Notes: a model not told the origin generated them from the sequence alone. Positions 35,484 through 47,861 are shown, counted from the stretch's first letter. The stretch: 58,992 nt of DNA from Woeseiaceae bacterium (GCA_030066655.1 JASJBE010000017.1:1-58992); one strand, 5' to 3'. Numbers and translations: made by a program.

Positions 35484-35743
35484 AGCGCCATCTTTACGTC
35501 GTCGTGATCGGTCAGGTCCTGGTAAATGTTGTCGAGCTGCTCGCGGCTCTGCGCGTTTACCGTGATCGTCAAAGACACGAAACGCTCGGTCCGGCTCAAC
35601 GCCGTCTGGATCGCGCTGTCGGGCAGCGGGCCCGTGTGTTTTTCCACCAGTTCCCGGACCGTTTGCCGGAATTCCGGGTTGTCCTCCCCCATGATCTTGA
35701 TAGGGAAGTCGCAGGGAAACTCCATGATGGATTCTTCGGTCAT
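35480..35743 (-). CDS. DUF493 family protein (YbeD-like)
   Basis: An 87-aa ferredoxin-like-fold protein with [19 protein letters not shown] and the C-terminal [21 protein letters not shown], as in YbeD. It resembles the regulatory ACT domain and lies between dacA and lipB, the same position as in E. coli. A regulatory role on lipoylation or cell-wall enzymes has been proposed for the family from gene context; the sequence does not prove it. Confidence 0.92.
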   Translation of the reverse strand: MTEESIMEFPCDFPIKIMGEDNPEFRQTVRELVEKHTGPLPDSAIQTALSRTERFVSLTITVNAQSREQLDNIYQDLTDHDDVKMAL

Positions 35744-35763
35744 TGTTCCTGCCTCCCTGTTCG

Positions 35764-36897
35764 TTATTCCAGCATCAGCTTGATCGTATCGACACTGCGC
35801 TGCCAGAAGCTGCCTTCCGGGTTGTCTTCCAGCGCGCGCAGCGGTGCCGAGACCAGCTGCTCGTCGCCGAGGCTTATAACCAACTCGCCGAGCGGCTGAC
35901 CCTGTGCGACGGGGGCCGTGAGCTGCGCCGGGACATTCTGCACTGATTCGAGCTCATCGTAGGCGCCTCGAGGCAGCGTGACAAAGAGGTCCTCGCTTAA
36001 GCCTAAGTTGCTCGTTTCCTGTGCCGATTTCCAGACCCGTGAATTCGTGATGATCTCACCCGCTTTGAACAGCAGCCGGGTCTCGAAGAAGCGGAAGCCG
36101 TAATTCAACAGCGCCTGGCTGCCGTTGATTCTTGCGTTGTCACTCGACGTGCCGACCACGACAGAAATGATGCGCATGCCGTCACGTTTTGCGGACGATA
36201 CGAGGCACCATCCCGCGGCTTCCGTATGGCCCGTCTTCAGGCCGTCCACGGAATCGTCGCGGTACAGCAGTCGGTTTCGGTTCGGCTGCCGAATGTCGTT
36301 CCACTCGAACTCCCTCGTCGAGTACCACTCGTAGTACTCGGGGAACTCACTGATGATTGCTCTCGCCAGGATGACGATATCGCGGGCCGTCATGTAGTGG
36401 TTGTCGTCGGGCAACCCGGTGGCGTTCATAAAGTTTGACGACGTCATGCCCAGTCGCGACGCGTACTGGTTCATCATCTGCGCAAACACCGATTCGGAAC
36501 CGGCGACATACTCGGCCAGCGCGACGCTGGCGTCATTGCCCGAGCTGACGATAACGCCGAACAGCAGGTCCCTGACCGACACCCGGGTGCCGACCTCGAT
36601 GAACATCCTTGAGCCCGGCATGCGCCATGCCTTTTCGCTGATCGTGACCTCGTCCTCGAGACTGATCTGTCCGCTGTCAATCGCATGGAAGACGACGTAG
36701 CTGGTCATCAGTTTGGTGATACTCGCCGGCGGAACAGGCGTATCCGGCTTCAGCGATGCGAGTTCGTAGCCGGTCTCGGCATCGATCAAAAGATAGCTGG
36801 TCGCACCGATGACGGGCGGTGCCGGTGTGGGGCGAATGTCAGCGTAGGCGGCGCTCGAAACGAGCAACAGCGCGCAGAATAGGGCACTTACTCTCAT
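35764..36897 (-). CDS. dacA: D-alanyl-D-alanine carboxypeptidase (PBP5/6 type)
   Basis: Trims the terminal D-Ala from peptidoglycan pentapeptides. It has a signal peptide (ending SSAAYA), then the serine-peptidase motifs [13 protein letters not shown] (SxxK), [13 protein letters not shown] (SxN) and [15 protein letters not shown] (KTG). A C-terminal beta domain follows, and the extreme C-terminus, [15 protein letters not shown], is an amphipathic membrane-anchoring helix. The length is 377 aa. It lies downstream of rlpA after an 82-bp gap, and its product prepares the denuded-glycan pathway in which RlpA acts. Confidence 0.95.
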   Translation of the reverse strand: MRVSALFCALLLVSSAAYADIRPTPAPPVIGATSYLLIDAETGYELASLKPDTPVPPASITKLMTSYVVFHAIDSGQISLEDEVTISEKAWRMPGSRMFIEVGTRVSVRDLLFGVIVSSGNDASVALAEYVAGSESVFAQMMNQYASRLGMTSSNFMNATGLPDDNHYMTARDIVILARAIISEFPEYYEWYSTREFEWNDIRQPNRNRLLYRDDSVDGLKTGHTEAAGWCLVSSAKRDGMRIISVVVGTSSDNARINGSQALLNYGFRFFETRLLFKAGEIITNSRVWKSAQETSNLGLSEDLFVTLPRGAYDELESVQNVPAQLTAPVAQGQPLGELVISLGDEQLVSAPLRALEDNPEGSFWQRSVDTIKLMLE

Positions 36898-36979
36898 GAT
36901 GTCCTTGAAAGTGTGAAAAAGAAGTCTGGAAACCTGTCATTGTAGCTTCCAAGAACCTGGACGGGTCCTAGACGCCGGG

Positions 36980-37798
36980 TCAGCTCTCGGGCGTGACGAG
37001 ATACCGTGTCTCGATACCGAGACCCTCAAGCTCGTCGCTCAGTATATCGAATTGATGAACACTTTTGACCGGTCCGATCCGGACGCGGAAGAGCTCCTTG
37101 TGCGAGTCGGTCACGACCAAAACATTGCCGATGTTGGCGCGCTGGAGTCGCCGATAGAGTCGCTCGGCGTTGTCGCGGCTGCCGAAGGCGCCGACCTGGA
37201 CGTATACCGGGCCCGGGTTGTCCGGTACCGAGAAGTCGCGTGGCGGCTCGGAGCTGGCCCGCGTCGGACGATCGCCAGACGAAGGCGCCCCGAAGTCGAT
37301 GGCGCGCACCTCAACGAGCGCGGTGCCCGTGTCTACCATATCCAGCTTCATCGCGGCCGCGTAGGACAGGTCGATGATCCGGTTGTGGGCGAAGGGCCCG
37401 CGGTCGTTGACGCGCACAATAATCGTCTTATTGTTGCGCAGGTTGCGGACCTCGACATAGGTCGGCAGGGGCAGCGTCTTGTGCGCCGCCGTCATCGCGA
37501 ACATGTCATAGGTTTCGCGATTCGAGGTCAGGCGGCCGTGGAATTTTGTGCCGTACCAGGATGCAACGCCCTGTTCCCGGTAGCCGCGACTCGAGTCCAT
37601 CACCCGGTAGGTCTTACCGAGCACCTCGTACTCGGGCATGTTCCCGTAGCGACTGCGCGGTTCAGGACGTGGAATCGGATCCTCGGGCAGGTCCGGAATC
37701 GCAACGCTGCCGGTTGGCGGTCCGTCCTTCAGCATGCCCGGCCTGCCGGCGCAGGCGGACAGCAGCATGAACGCCAGTAATAGAAGGCTAAGTCGCAT
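36980..37798 (-). CDS. rlpA: Septal ring lytic transglycosylase RlpA lipoprotein
   Basis: A 272-aa outer-membrane lipoprotein: lipobox LLSACAG near residue 13-17, double-psi beta-barrel with GVASWYGTKFHGRLTSNRE and VRVNDRGPFAHNRIIDLSYA (about 75-165), and a C-terminal SPOR domain (about 195-270, VYVQVGAFGSRDNAERLYRR) that binds stem-less glycan at the septum. In Pseudomonas RlpA cuts such denuded strands. The start overlaps the mltB stop by 11 bp. Lipidation would need Lgt, encoded at 21025-21897. Confidence 0.94.
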   Translation of the reverse strand: MRLSLLLLAFMLLSACAGRPGMLKDGPPTGSVAIPDLPEDPIPRPEPRSRYGNMPEYEVLGKTYRVMDSSRGYREQGVASWYGTKFHGRLTSNRETYDMFAMTAAHKTLPLPTYVEVRNLRNNKTIIVRVNDRGPFAHNRIIDLSYAAAMKLDMVDTGTALVEVRAIDFGAPSSGDRPTRASSEPPRDFSVPDNPGPVYVQVGAFGSRDNAERLYRRLQRANIGNVLVVTDSHKELFRVRIGPVKSVHQFDILSDELEGLGIETRYLVTPES

Positions 37799-38783
37799 CG
37801 CGATTGACGGTCGCTGCGATCTCCTGGCCCAGCTGATGCACGGCGAGCGCGTACATGACGCTCCTGTTGTATCGGGTGATCACGAAGAAATTATGAAAGC
37901 CGATCCAGAACTCCGGCCCGTCCGAGCCCTCGTAAGCCAGCAGCTGGCCCTTGCTGTCGATGTCCAGCTCCGTCGAAAACATGACGCCCCGTTTGCTGAG
38001 CGAGCCTACCGTGTCTTTCGGCGTCAGCGTGTTCTTCGGTTCAGGTGCCGGTCCTTGCCACTGCTGGCCCAGCGTCGCGCTGGCGACGACTTGCTCCCCG
38101 GTCTTCCAGCCGTGGCGCACGAAGTAGTTGGCGATGCTGCCGGTGACGTCGGCCCAGTTGTTCCAGATATCGATCTTGCCGTCGCCGGTGGAGTCGACGG
38201 CATAAGCCCTGAAACTCGACGGCATGAACTGCGGCTTGCCCATCGCGCCGGCGTACGATCCCGTCGCCTCGCGAGCGTCGAGGCCTTCTTCCCTGACCAG
38301 TAACAGGAATTCCCGGAGTTCCTTGCGAAAGAACTTCGATCGCCTTGGGTAATCGAAAGCAAGTGTCGACAACGCGTCCAGAACGCGATGATTGCCCGTG
38401 ATCCGGCCGTAGTAGGTTTCAACGCCGATGATGCCGACGAGGATCTCGACGGGAACGCCGGTCTCGCTGCTGATCCTCGTCAGTATGTCTTCCTGCTCAC
38501 GCCAGAATTTCGCGCCGGCATCGATCCTCTCGCTGGTCAGGAAGTGATTTCGATACTGTCCCCAGGACAGGGTCTTCTCGGCCGGCTTCGACATGAGGTC
38601 GATGATCGGCTGCCTGATCTCGGCATCGGACAGGTATTTTTCGAGCGTTGTACGATCGTAATCGTGCTCTGTCACCATCTCGTCGATGAACGCAGCGACG
38701 TCGGGGCGACTGATGTCCAGTGCCGAGGCGATGTTCGTTGAAAGGAGGAATAGTGTGAGGACTGCCAGAGTTTTTTGAGTCAT
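37788..38783 (-). CDS. mltB: Lytic murein transglycosylase B
   Basis: A 331-aa periplasmic enzyme that cleaves the glycan backbone leaving anhydromuramyl ends. The catalytic Glu lies in ILVGIIGVETYYGRITG, followed by FDYPRRSKFFRKELREFLLL and GSYAGAMGKPQFMPSSF. The N-terminus (VLTLFLLSTNIASA) is a cleavable signal without a lipobox Cys, so this form is probably soluble. The ATG overlaps the rodA stop by one base. Confidence 0.94.
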   Translation of the reverse strand: MTQKTLAVLTLFLLSTNIASALDISRPDVAAFIDEMVTEHDYDRTTLEKYLSDAEIRQPIIDLMSKPAEKTLSWGQYRNHFLTSERIDAGAKFWREQEDILTRISSETGVPVEILVGIIGVETYYGRITGNHRVLDALSTLAFDYPRRSKFFRKELREFLLLVREEGLDAREATGSYAGAMGKPQFMPSSFRAYAVDSTGDGKIDIWNNWADVTGSIANYFVRHGWKTGEQVVASATLGQQWQGPAPEPKNTLTPKDTVGSLSKRGVMFSTELDIDSKGQLLAYEGSDGPEFWIGFHNFFVITRYNRSVMYALAVHQLGQEIAATVNRDAT

Positions 38784-39925
38784 CAGCGGGGGAGTAATTT
38801 CCTGTTGGAGTGGATGGACATCAGGATACCGAAACCGGCCATAAGCGTCACCATCGAGGTGCCGCCGAAACTGACGAGCGGGAGCGGTATGCCAACAACG
38901 GGAACGAGGCCGGTCACCATAGCCGTATTGACGAAGACATAAACAAAAAAGGTCAGGCTGATCGAACCGGCCAGCAGGCGATTGAACGTATTGTGCGCAT
39001 TGACCGCGATGTACAGGCCGCGCCCGATAATGAACATGTAGATGCTCAGGAGCACGAGGACGCCGAGCAGGCCAAACTCCTCACTGAGCACGGCGAAAAT
39101 GAAGTCGGTGTTTCGCTCCGGCAGGAACTCCAGCTGCGATTGCGAGCCGTTGGTCCAGCCCTTACCGAACAGCCCACCCGAACCGATCGCGATCTTCGAC
39201 TGGATGATGTTGTAGCCTGCGCCGAGCGGGTCACTGTCCGGGTTCAGCAGGGTCAGCACACGTTGTTTCTGATAGTCCTGCATGAAGTAGGTCCACATGA
39301 GGACCGCGCCCGGCACGGACAGCGCCGCGAGTGACAGTATGAGTTTTATCGACAGCCCGGCCAGAATGACGACGATAATGCCGGCCGCCGCCGTCAGGAG
39401 CGCGGTACCGAGGTCCGGTTGTGACGCGATGAGTACGGTGGGCGCTGCAATGATGATCGCCAGTAATGCAAGCGCACTGAAGCGCGGAGGGATCGGCCGA
39501 TCGTGCATGTACCAGGCACACATCATCGGCACGGCCAGTTTCATGATTTCCGACGGCTGGAAGCGAATACCGATATCCAGCCACCGCTGCGCGCCCCCGC
39601 CGACGTCGCCGGTGACGAGTACGAGGACCAACAGGACGATGCCGCCGATGTAGGCCCACGGCGTCCAGCGTCTCAGGAAGTCGATCGGCATCTGCGCGAG
39701 TATGAACATCGCCGCGAATGCGACGCCAAGGCGGATCACCTGGCTCAACAGCATGCGCGAACTCTCGCCGACGGCGCTGTACAGGACGAACAGGCCTGCA
39801 CCGCAGAGCAACAGCAGCGCACCAAGGAGCGGCCCATCGATACGCAGCTGCTTTAGTAGCCTCGCGAAGTCGCCGAGCGGTTGTGCCTTGCCGACGAGCA
39901 GGCGCTGCGTCTCACTGAGCCGCAT
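38783..39925 (-). CDS. rodA: Peptidoglycan glycosyltransferase RodA
   Basis: A SEDS-family integral membrane polymerase of the elongasome, 380 aa with about ten helices. It has the catalytic Asp region ASQPDLGTALLTAAAG, GGAQRWLDIGIRFQPSE, and GIPLPLVSFGGTSMVTLMAGFGI near the C-terminus. The reading frame is open up to 40195, but that extension is inside mrdA in another frame; the ATG at 39925 (MRLSETQRLLVG) is taken as the start, overlapping mrdA by 14 bp. It works as a pair with PBP2. Confidence 0.95.
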   Translation of the reverse strand: MRLSETQRLLVGKAQPLGDFARLLKQLRIDGPLLGALLLLCGAGLFVLYSAVGESSRMLLSQVIRLGVAFAAMFILAQMPIDFLRRWTPWAYIGGIVLLVLVLVTGDVGGGAQRWLDIGIRFQPSEIMKLAVPMMCAWYMHDRPIPPRFSALALLAIIIAAPTVLIASQPDLGTALLTAAAGIIVVILAGLSIKLILSLAALSVPGAVLMWTYFMQDYQKQRVLTLLNPDSDPLGAGYNIIQSKIAIGSGGLFGKGWTNGSQSQLEFLPERNTDFIFAVLSEEFGLLGVLVLLSIYMFIIGRGLYIAVNAHNTFNRLLAGSISLTFFVYVFVNTAMVTGLVPVVGIPLPLVSFGGTSMVTLMAGFGILMSIHSNRKLLPR

Positions 39926-41810
39926 TCTTGTGCTCCAGGTAATGGTCCATGATGGCCATGGCAATGGGCGCGGCGGTGGTGCTGCCGCTGCTGCCGTTTT
40001 CGACGATGACCGCGACGGCGATGGCCGGGTTCTCCAGCGGGGCGAATGAGATAAACAGCGCGTGGTCCCGCAGCCGCTCCTCGATCTCTTCCTCGTTGTA
40101 CTCCTCGTCCTGGCCCACCGAGAACACCTGTGACGTACCGCTCTTTCCGGCCACGCGATACGGCAGGTCCCTGCCGGCCGCGAAGGCCGTGCCACGGTGA
40201 TCCTGCAAGACGCTGTTCATGGAGGCTATGACGTCGTCCCAGTAGAACTCGTTCTTGATGTCGACGGTCGGCAGCTGAGCCGGTTCCAGCTCCGTGACTT
40301 CCCCGGTCAACGGATCCTGCCAGCCGGCGACCAGCCTCGGTCGAAAGCGCATACCGCGCGTGCCGAGGGCCCCGGTGGCCGCTGCCAGCTGCAGCGGTGT
40401 CGCGTTCATGTAACCCTGGCCAATCGACGCAATGACCGTCTCGCCGTCGTACCAGCGCTTGTCGTCCCGGCTCCTGAACGCCTCGCGCTTCCATGTCGTC
40501 GACGGAACCAGTCCGCTGCGCTCACCGCCTATGTCGACGCCGGTCTGGTATCCGAGTCCGAACTGCACGAGATAATCGTGCATACGATCGATGCCGATCT
40601 CGTTGCTGATCTCGTAGAAGTAGACGTCGCAGGATTGGGAAACGGCCTGATGGATATCGATTGGCCCATGCCCTTCCGGCTTCCAGTCCCGGTAGCGATG
40701 CGTCGAGTTCGGCAGCGTGAAATAGCCCCGGCACATGATCTTGCGGGTCAGGTTGGTTGCGCCGGATTCGAGCGCGGCGAGCGCCAGCATCGGCTTGATG
40801 GTAGAACCCGGCGGATAGATGCCGCGGACGGCCCGGTTGAAGAGCGGCCGGTCCGGATCTTCCGCGACGCTCGCGTACTGGGCGCGGCTCATGCCGCCGA
40901 CGGCGAACATGTTGGGGTCGAACGACGGGGCGCTGATCATTGCGAGTATGTCGCCATTGTTTGGGTCGATCGCCACGATGGCGCCGCGACGGTCCTTCAT
41001 CAGCTCGGTCGCCAGCGTTTGCAGCTCAATATCCAGTGTCAGCAGCAGGTTGTCGCCGGGATCCGGCAACTCGTCTTCGGGCAGCGCATCGATGACGCCG
41101 CCCGAACCGGTCGTGATCTGTCGGCCACGTGCGTTCGTGACGATATGCCTGAAGCCGGCATCGCCGTGCAGGCGCGACTCGTAACTGGCTTCGAGGCCGG
41201 TCTGGCCAGCCTGCGTCGTACCGGCATAACGGGACGTGTCGACTCTCTGCAGATCCTCGACGGTCATTCTGCCGACATAGCCGACGGCGTGCGCGATCGC
41301 CTCGCCATCGGGATAGTGACGGACCAGCCTCGGTTTGAAGTCGACGCCGGGAAAGCGGGCGCGCTGCACGGCGAAGCGCGAGATCTCCTCGTCGTCGAGT
41401 CGGGGGTTGAGCGTCACGGGTCGGAAGCGTTGGGTTTCCCGCGACTCGGCGATCAGCTCCTCGATATCGTCGCGTTCGATAAGGCCGAGCTCGGCCAGTC
41501 GCGAAAGCGTGTCACGGATGTCCTCAACCTGCTCGGGGATCAGCTCGAGCTGGTAGGCGGGCAGGTTTTCTGCGAGTACCCTGCCACTGCGATCGAGGAC
41601 CAGGCCGCGGATAGGTGAGACAGGCTGCGTCCGGATCCGGTTGCCTTGCGCTTTTTCCGCGTACTGCTCGTAATTGACGACCTGCAACTGCACGAGCCGG
41701 CTGACCACGGTGCCGAGCAGCAGCGTGGCAACGACGATGGACAGCACAATGCGACCGACGAAGATTCGCCGCTCATAGTGGTGATCTCTAATCGACTGAA
41801 GCAGTGCCAT
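39912..41810 (-). CDS. mrdA: Penicillin-binding protein 2 (elongasome transpeptidase)
   Basis: A class B PBP of 632 aa that crosslinks peptidoglycan during side-wall growth. There is one N-terminal membrane helix (about 18-42), a pedestal domain with RGLVLDRSGRVLAENLPAYQL, and a transpeptidase domain with S336-T-I-K339 in PPGSTIKPML, SQSCDVYFYE and KSGTSQVF. It forms the core complex with RodA, whose gene follows. A 171-bp palindromic element separates it from mreD upstream. Confidence 0.96.
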   Translation of the reverse strand: MALLQSIRDHHYERRIFVGRIVLSIVVATLLLGTVVSRLVQLQVVNYEQYAEKAQGNRIRTQPVSPIRGLVLDRSGRVLAENLPAYQLELIPEQVEDIRDTLSRLAELGLIERDDIEELIAESRETQRFRPVTLNPRLDDEEISRFAVQRARFPGVDFKPRLVRHYPDGEAIAHAVGYVGRMTVEDLQRVDTSRYAGTTQAGQTGLEASYESRLHGDAGFRHIVTNARGRQITTGSGGVIDALPEDELPDPGDNLLLTLDIELQTLATELMKDRRGAIVAIDPNNGDILAMISAPSFDPNMFAVGGMSRAQYASVAEDPDRPLFNRAVRGIYPPGSTIKPMLALAALESGATNLTRKIMCRGYFTLPNSTHRYRDWKPEGHGPIDIHQAVSQSCDVYFYEISNEIGIDRMHDYLVQFGLGYQTGVDIGGERSGLVPSTTWKREAFRSRDDKRWYDGETVIASIGQGYMNATPLQLAAATGALGTRGMRFRPRLVAGWQDPLTGEVTELEPAQLPTVDIKNEFYWDDVIASMNSVLQDHRGTAFAAGRDLPYRVAGKSGTSQVFSVGQDEEYNEEEIEERLRDHALFISFAPLENPAIAVAVIVENGSSGSTTAAPIAMAIMDHYLEHKNAAQ

Positions 41811-41818
41811 TACCAGAG

Positions 41819-41989
41819 CCTGTTAACACGATGGGGATGCACCCTGCCGGAAGACATTTTTTTGCCCGGCAAGGCGGAAGGCGCGCCGTTTAGCACCGCT
41901 AAACAAGTGAGGGTCTGCCCGTTGGGTATTGACAACGACACGGGCGGAAAAATGGACTCGGCAGCATTCATATCTATGGTGTTATCAGG
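41819..41989. repeat. Long palindromic intergenic element, type C
   Basis: A 171-bp imperfect palindrome filling the gap between mreD (stop at 41992) and mrdA (start at 41810). The ends are CCTGTTAACACGATGGG and, on the other strand, CCTGATAACACCATAGA; over the outer 32 bases 23 match. The centre is a perfect small hairpin, GTTTAGC (41888-41894) and GCTAAAC (41898-41904), with loop ACC. Its general plan recalls the A and B elements (it also begins AGCCTGTT and has CAAGGCGG in the left arm), but the sequence is otherwise different. It has no credible gene of its own. Confidence 0.75.
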
Positions 41990-41991
41990 CC

Positions 41992-42471
41992 CTAGCGCCT
42001 GAATCTCAAACCGTTCATGAACATCGACAGCACGGGCCAGATCAGGGTTCCCGTGATCACCGGGCCCCAGTAGACGATTGCTGGCGCCGTCACGCCTGCG
42101 ACACCGTTTATCCAGAACAGCAGGAACTGGTAGACGCAGAGCATCGCCATGACGGTCAGCGTGAGCTGGGTCAGTGGAAACACCCGCATCTGCAGGTGAA
42201 ACCTGATCGTCACGAAGACGATCAGGCACATGGTCAGCGCATGCTGACCGAGCATCGTTCCCTGTGCGACGTCCATGACGATACCGACCAGCCATGCGGT
42301 ACCGACGCTGTATTTTTGCGGCGCTACGATCGCCCAGTAGATCAGCATCATCATGATCCAGTCCGGGCGGAACGACTCGATGGCCGCGGGCAGCGGCATG
42401 ATCGTTAGCGCCAGTGCGGCCAGCACGCTCATCAGCATGCCGAAGGTTCCGATCGAACTACGGCTGCTCAA
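41992..42471 (-). CDS. mreD: Rod shape-determining protein MreD
   Basis: A 159-aa membrane protein with about five hydrophobic helices and the family pattern PLPAAIESFRPDWIMMMLIYW near the N-terminus and GVTAPAIVYWGPVITGTLIWP near the end. It is part of the elongasome with MreB, MreC, RodA and PBP2. The start overlaps the mreC stop by 14 bp. Its stop codon lies two bases from the palindromic element. Confidence 0.94.
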   Translation of the reverse strand: MSSRSSIGTFGMLMSVLAALALTIMPLPAAIESFRPDWIMMMLIYWAIVAPQKYSVGTAWLVGIVMDVAQGTMLGQHALTMCLIVFVTIRFHLQMRVFPLTQLTLTVMAMLCVYQFLLFWINGVAGVTAPAIVYWGPVITGTLIWPVLSMFMNGLRFRR

Positions 42472-43351
42472 CGACCTCTCCGTCAGTCGTCGCTTCGTTT
42501 GAAGACGCTTCCGGCTGGTCCATCCAGATCAGCATGACTTCGCGAACCTGGTTCAGTGCCGCTGACGGCGTCGCCTTGACCTCCGCGAACGGTTGTTGCG
42601 GAACGCGGCGAATGTCGGAAACGACGGCGACGGGGTAGCCGGGCGGAAACGCGCCGCCGAGTCCGGACGTAACGAGTACGTCACCAACCTCGAGATCCGC
42701 GTTGTTGGGCAGGTAGGGCAGGTCGAGCTGGTCGAACTGCCCCGTGCCCAAGGCGATGGTCCGCAGGCCGTTGCGATTGACTTCGACCGGCAGCGCATGG
42801 TCCGGATCGCTGATAAGAATGGCCTGCGACGTCTTGAGGCCGGTTTGCAGGACCTGACCGACGACGCCGTTCGCATCGATGAGGGACTGGCCGTCGTAGA
42901 CGCGGTCCTCGCTTCCGACGTCGAGGACGATACTGTGCCGGAACGGGTTGGTGTCTACCGACATGATCCCGGCGACCCGGATGTCTCCGGTAATGCGGTC
43001 TCGTGCTTCGAGCAGATCCCGCAGGCGCGCATTCTCAGCCTCGAGCGCGGTCAGCTGCTGCAGTTCGGCGCGTGTCAGTCGCTGCTGGATCTTGAGCCGC
43101 GTGTTCTCGAGTTCGAGCGAGTTCCTCGAGGTGCTGCTGTCCACCAGCCATCCCCAGATCCGGGCCGGCGTGTCGACGACGATCTGCAACGGGTAGACGG
43201 CTGCGCCGATGGCGCGACGGACGGTATCGAGTTGCTGATTGCGGTCGTCGTAGACCATCAGCAGGATGCTCAGCAGCATCAGTGCAGCGACCCTCAGGCC
43301 GAGCGCCGGGATACGAACTGCGTTTGCATTTGAAGAGGACTGGCTGGCCAT
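42458..43351 (-). CDS. mreC: Rod shape-determining protein MreC
   Basis: A 297-aa bitopic protein: membrane helix about 15-32, coiled coil about 60-110 (ELENTRLKIQQRLTRAELQQ), then the beta-rich periplasmic core with DANGVVGQVLQTG, RNGLRTIALGTG and VGDVLVTSGLGGAFPPGYPV. MreC links the MreB filament to PBP2. The ATG at 43351 (MASQSSSNANAVR) is preferred over an upstream in-frame start at 43402. The C-terminal tail is rich in acidic residues. Confidence 0.94.
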   Translation of the reverse strand: MASQSSSNANAVRIPALGLRVAALMLLSILLMVYDDRNQQLDTVRRAIGAAVYPLQIVVDTPARIWGWLVDSSTSRNSLELENTRLKIQQRLTRAELQQLTALEAENARLRDLLEARDRITGDIRVAGIMSVDTNPFRHSIVLDVGSEDRVYDGQSLIDANGVVGQVLQTGLKTSQAILISDPDHALPVEVNRNGLRTIALGTGQFDQLDLPYLPNNADLEVGDVLVTSGLGGAFPPGYPVAVVSDIRRVPQQPFAEVKATPSAALNQVREVMLIWMDQPEASSNEATTDGEVVEQP

Positions 43352-43478
43352 CAGGCAACCCGAACGAACAGTGGTCGTATTGTAGCCCGGTAAGCCGGCC
43401 AATAAAGCAACGCGGGACGCAATCGCTCAGTGTCCGGCGCATCCGGGGACGACGATGTCTCCGGTCTGGGGATTATCT

Positions 43479-44570
<1,092 letters not shown>

Positions 44571-44584
<14 letters not shown>

Positions 44585-44599
44585 GGTGACGTGTATCAT
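44571..44599 (+). promoter_or_regulatory. Promoter of gatCAB
   Basis: ACGACA (44571-44576), a 17-base spacer and TATCAT (44594-44599). The predicted start is near 44606, giving a leader of about 47 bases. Its -35/-10 interval contains the -35 of the mreB promoter on the other strand, so the two cannot easily be bound by polymerase together. Confidence 0.42.
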
Positions 44600-44652
44600 T
44601 GCGTCGCTTCGTGCCGCGCGCCGGTGGCGGCGGCCAGACTCCGGAAATTTCA

Positions 44653-44940
44653 ATGTCTCTTGATAAAGATCAGGTCCAGCACATGGCGATGCTGGCCCGC
44701 CTGAAAGTCGCCGACGAAGACATCGCCGAAGCTTGCGAAAAGCTCTCGAGGATCGTCGATTTCGTCGATCAGCTCTCACAGGCCGACACGTCGGGTGTCG
44801 TGCCGATGGCGCACCCGCTCGATCAGACCCAGCGGCTGCGTCCCGATGCCGTGACCGAGCCCAATAACCGTGACCACGTGCAGCAAAATGCGTCCCAGGT
44901 CGCAGACGGCATGTACCTCGTCCCGAAAGTGATCGAGTGA
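44653..44940 (+). CDS. gatC: Asp-tRNA(Asn)/Glu-tRNA(Gln) amidotransferase subunit C
   Basis: A 95-aa helper that wraps around GatA and bridges it to GatB. It shows the GatC pattern [17 protein letters not shown] near the start, [21 protein letters not shown] in the middle and [19 protein letters not shown] near the end. The frame is open upstream to 44599, but the ATG at 44653 (MSLDKDQVQ) gives the usual start. First gene of gatCAB, divergent from mreB. Confidence 0.95.
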   Translation: MSLDKDQVQHMAMLARLKVADEDIAEACEKLSRIVDFVDQLSQADTSGVVPMAHPLDQTQRLRPDAVTEPNNRDHVQQNASQVADGMYLVPKVIE

Positions 44941-44948
44941 GCGGGCAG

Positions 44949-46420
44949 ATGAGCGTTTCCGACAAGCCGATCTACGACCGGACGATGACCGAGCTCTCGC
45001 GGGGCCTCGCCGCCGGGGACTTTTCGTCCGTGGAGCTGACCACGGCCCTACTCGACCGGATTGAGACCCTGGACGGTGCACTGAACGCCGTGCTGACCGT
45101 CACCCGTGACGAGGCGCTCGCCGCGGCGTCCGCCGCCGATGACTTAAGGGCAGCCGGCGACGCTGGCCCGCTGGCGGGCCTGCCGATCCTGCACAAAGAT
45201 ATTTTCTGTACGCGCGGTGTGCGCACGAGCTGCGGATCGAAGATGCTCAACACCTTCATACCGCCCTACGATGCGACGGTCGTCGAACGACTGGCCGCTG
45301 CCGGCGCGGTTATGCTCGGCAAGACCAACATGGATGAGTTCGCGATGGGCTCGTCGAACGAGACGAGCTTCTATGGCAACGTCATGAACCCATGGGACCT
45401 CGAGCGTTCGCCGGGCGGGTCTTCCGGCGGCTCGTCGGCCGCCGTCGCCGCACGCCTGACGCCGGTCGCAACCGGCACGGACACCGGCGGGTCGATACGC
45501 CAGCCGGCTGCGCTGACCGGCACCGTTGGCATCAAGCCGACCTACGGCCGCGTCTCTCGCTACGGCATGATCGCTTTCGCGTCCAGCCTCGACCAGGCCG
45601 GCGTCATCACGCGCTCGGTCGAGGATGCCGCGCTCGTGCTCGGCGTCATGGCGGGCTTCGATGAGCGCGACTCGACGAGTATCGATCAGCCGGTGCCGGA
45701 CTACGTCGCGGAACTCGATACGCCGCTGGACGGCGTCCGGGTCGGCATCGTGCGCCAGCATTTCGACGAGGGCCTCGAGGCGGCCACCGGCGATCAGGTC
45801 CGGGCCGCGCTGAAGACGCTCGAGGCTCGCGGCGCGACGCTTGTCGACGTCGACCTGCCGAATCTCGACCAGTCCGTGCCGACCTACTACGTCGTTGCGC
45901 CGGCCGAGTGCTCCTCCAACCTGTCCCGCTTCGATGGCATTCGCTTCGGTTATCGCGCTAAAGATCCGGAAGACCTGCTGGACCTGTACTGCCGCACGCG
46001 AGGCGAGGGCTTCGGCGCCGAGGTCAAACGTCGCATCCTCACCGGCACCTACGTACTGTCCGCCGGCTACTACGACGCTTACTACCTGAAGGCACAGCAG
46101 GTTCGCCAGCTGATCGCAGACGACTTCAGAAAGGCATTTGCCGACGTCGACGTCATTGCCGGCCCGACCGCGCCGACGCCGGCCTTCAGGCTGGGCGAAA
46201 AGACGGACGACCCGGTCACGATGTACCTGAACGACATCTACACGATCGGCGCCAACCTGGCCGGTCTGCCCGCGATGTCTGTGCCCTGCGGCTTCGCCGA
46301 TGGCCTGCCTGTTGGCCTGCACCTGGTCGCACCGCACTTCGCCGAAAGTGCCCTGATGGCCGTTGGTCACCAGTATCAGCTTGAGACGGATTGGCATACG
46401 CGCTGCCCGGAGGACTACCG

Positions 46421-46424
<4 letters not shown>
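44949..46424 (+). CDS. gatA: Asp-tRNA(Asn)/Glu-tRNA(Gln) amidotransferase subunit A
   Basis: A glutaminase of the amidase-signature family that supplies ammonia for misacylated tRNA correction. The Ser-cisSer-Lys triad lies in [13 protein letters not shown] (Lys), [16 protein letters not shown] (cis-Ser) and [13 protein letters not shown] (nucleophile). It has 491 aa from ATG 44949; an in-frame GTG at 44937 overlaps the gatC stop and is a possible alternative. The stop overlaps gatB as ATGA. Confidence 0.96.
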
Positions 46425-47860
<1,436 letters not shown>

Positions 47861-47861
47861 C

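Noticed and set aside
39926..40195. N-terminal extension of rodA
   Set aside because: It is an out-of-frame translation of mrdA, rich in Arg, Ser and Pro; RodA starts naturally at 39925.
40197..41618. 473-codon open frame antisense to mrdA
   Set aside because: Shadow frame; mrdA has complete penicillin-binding motifs on the other strand.
41810..42295. 161-codon minus-strand frame crossing the mreD-mrdA gap
   Set aside because: It lies largely in mreD in another frame and in the palindromic element, so it is an accident of the sequence.
45144..46397. 417-codon open frame antisense to gatA
   Set aside because: Shadow of the GC-rich gatA coding strand with no family features.
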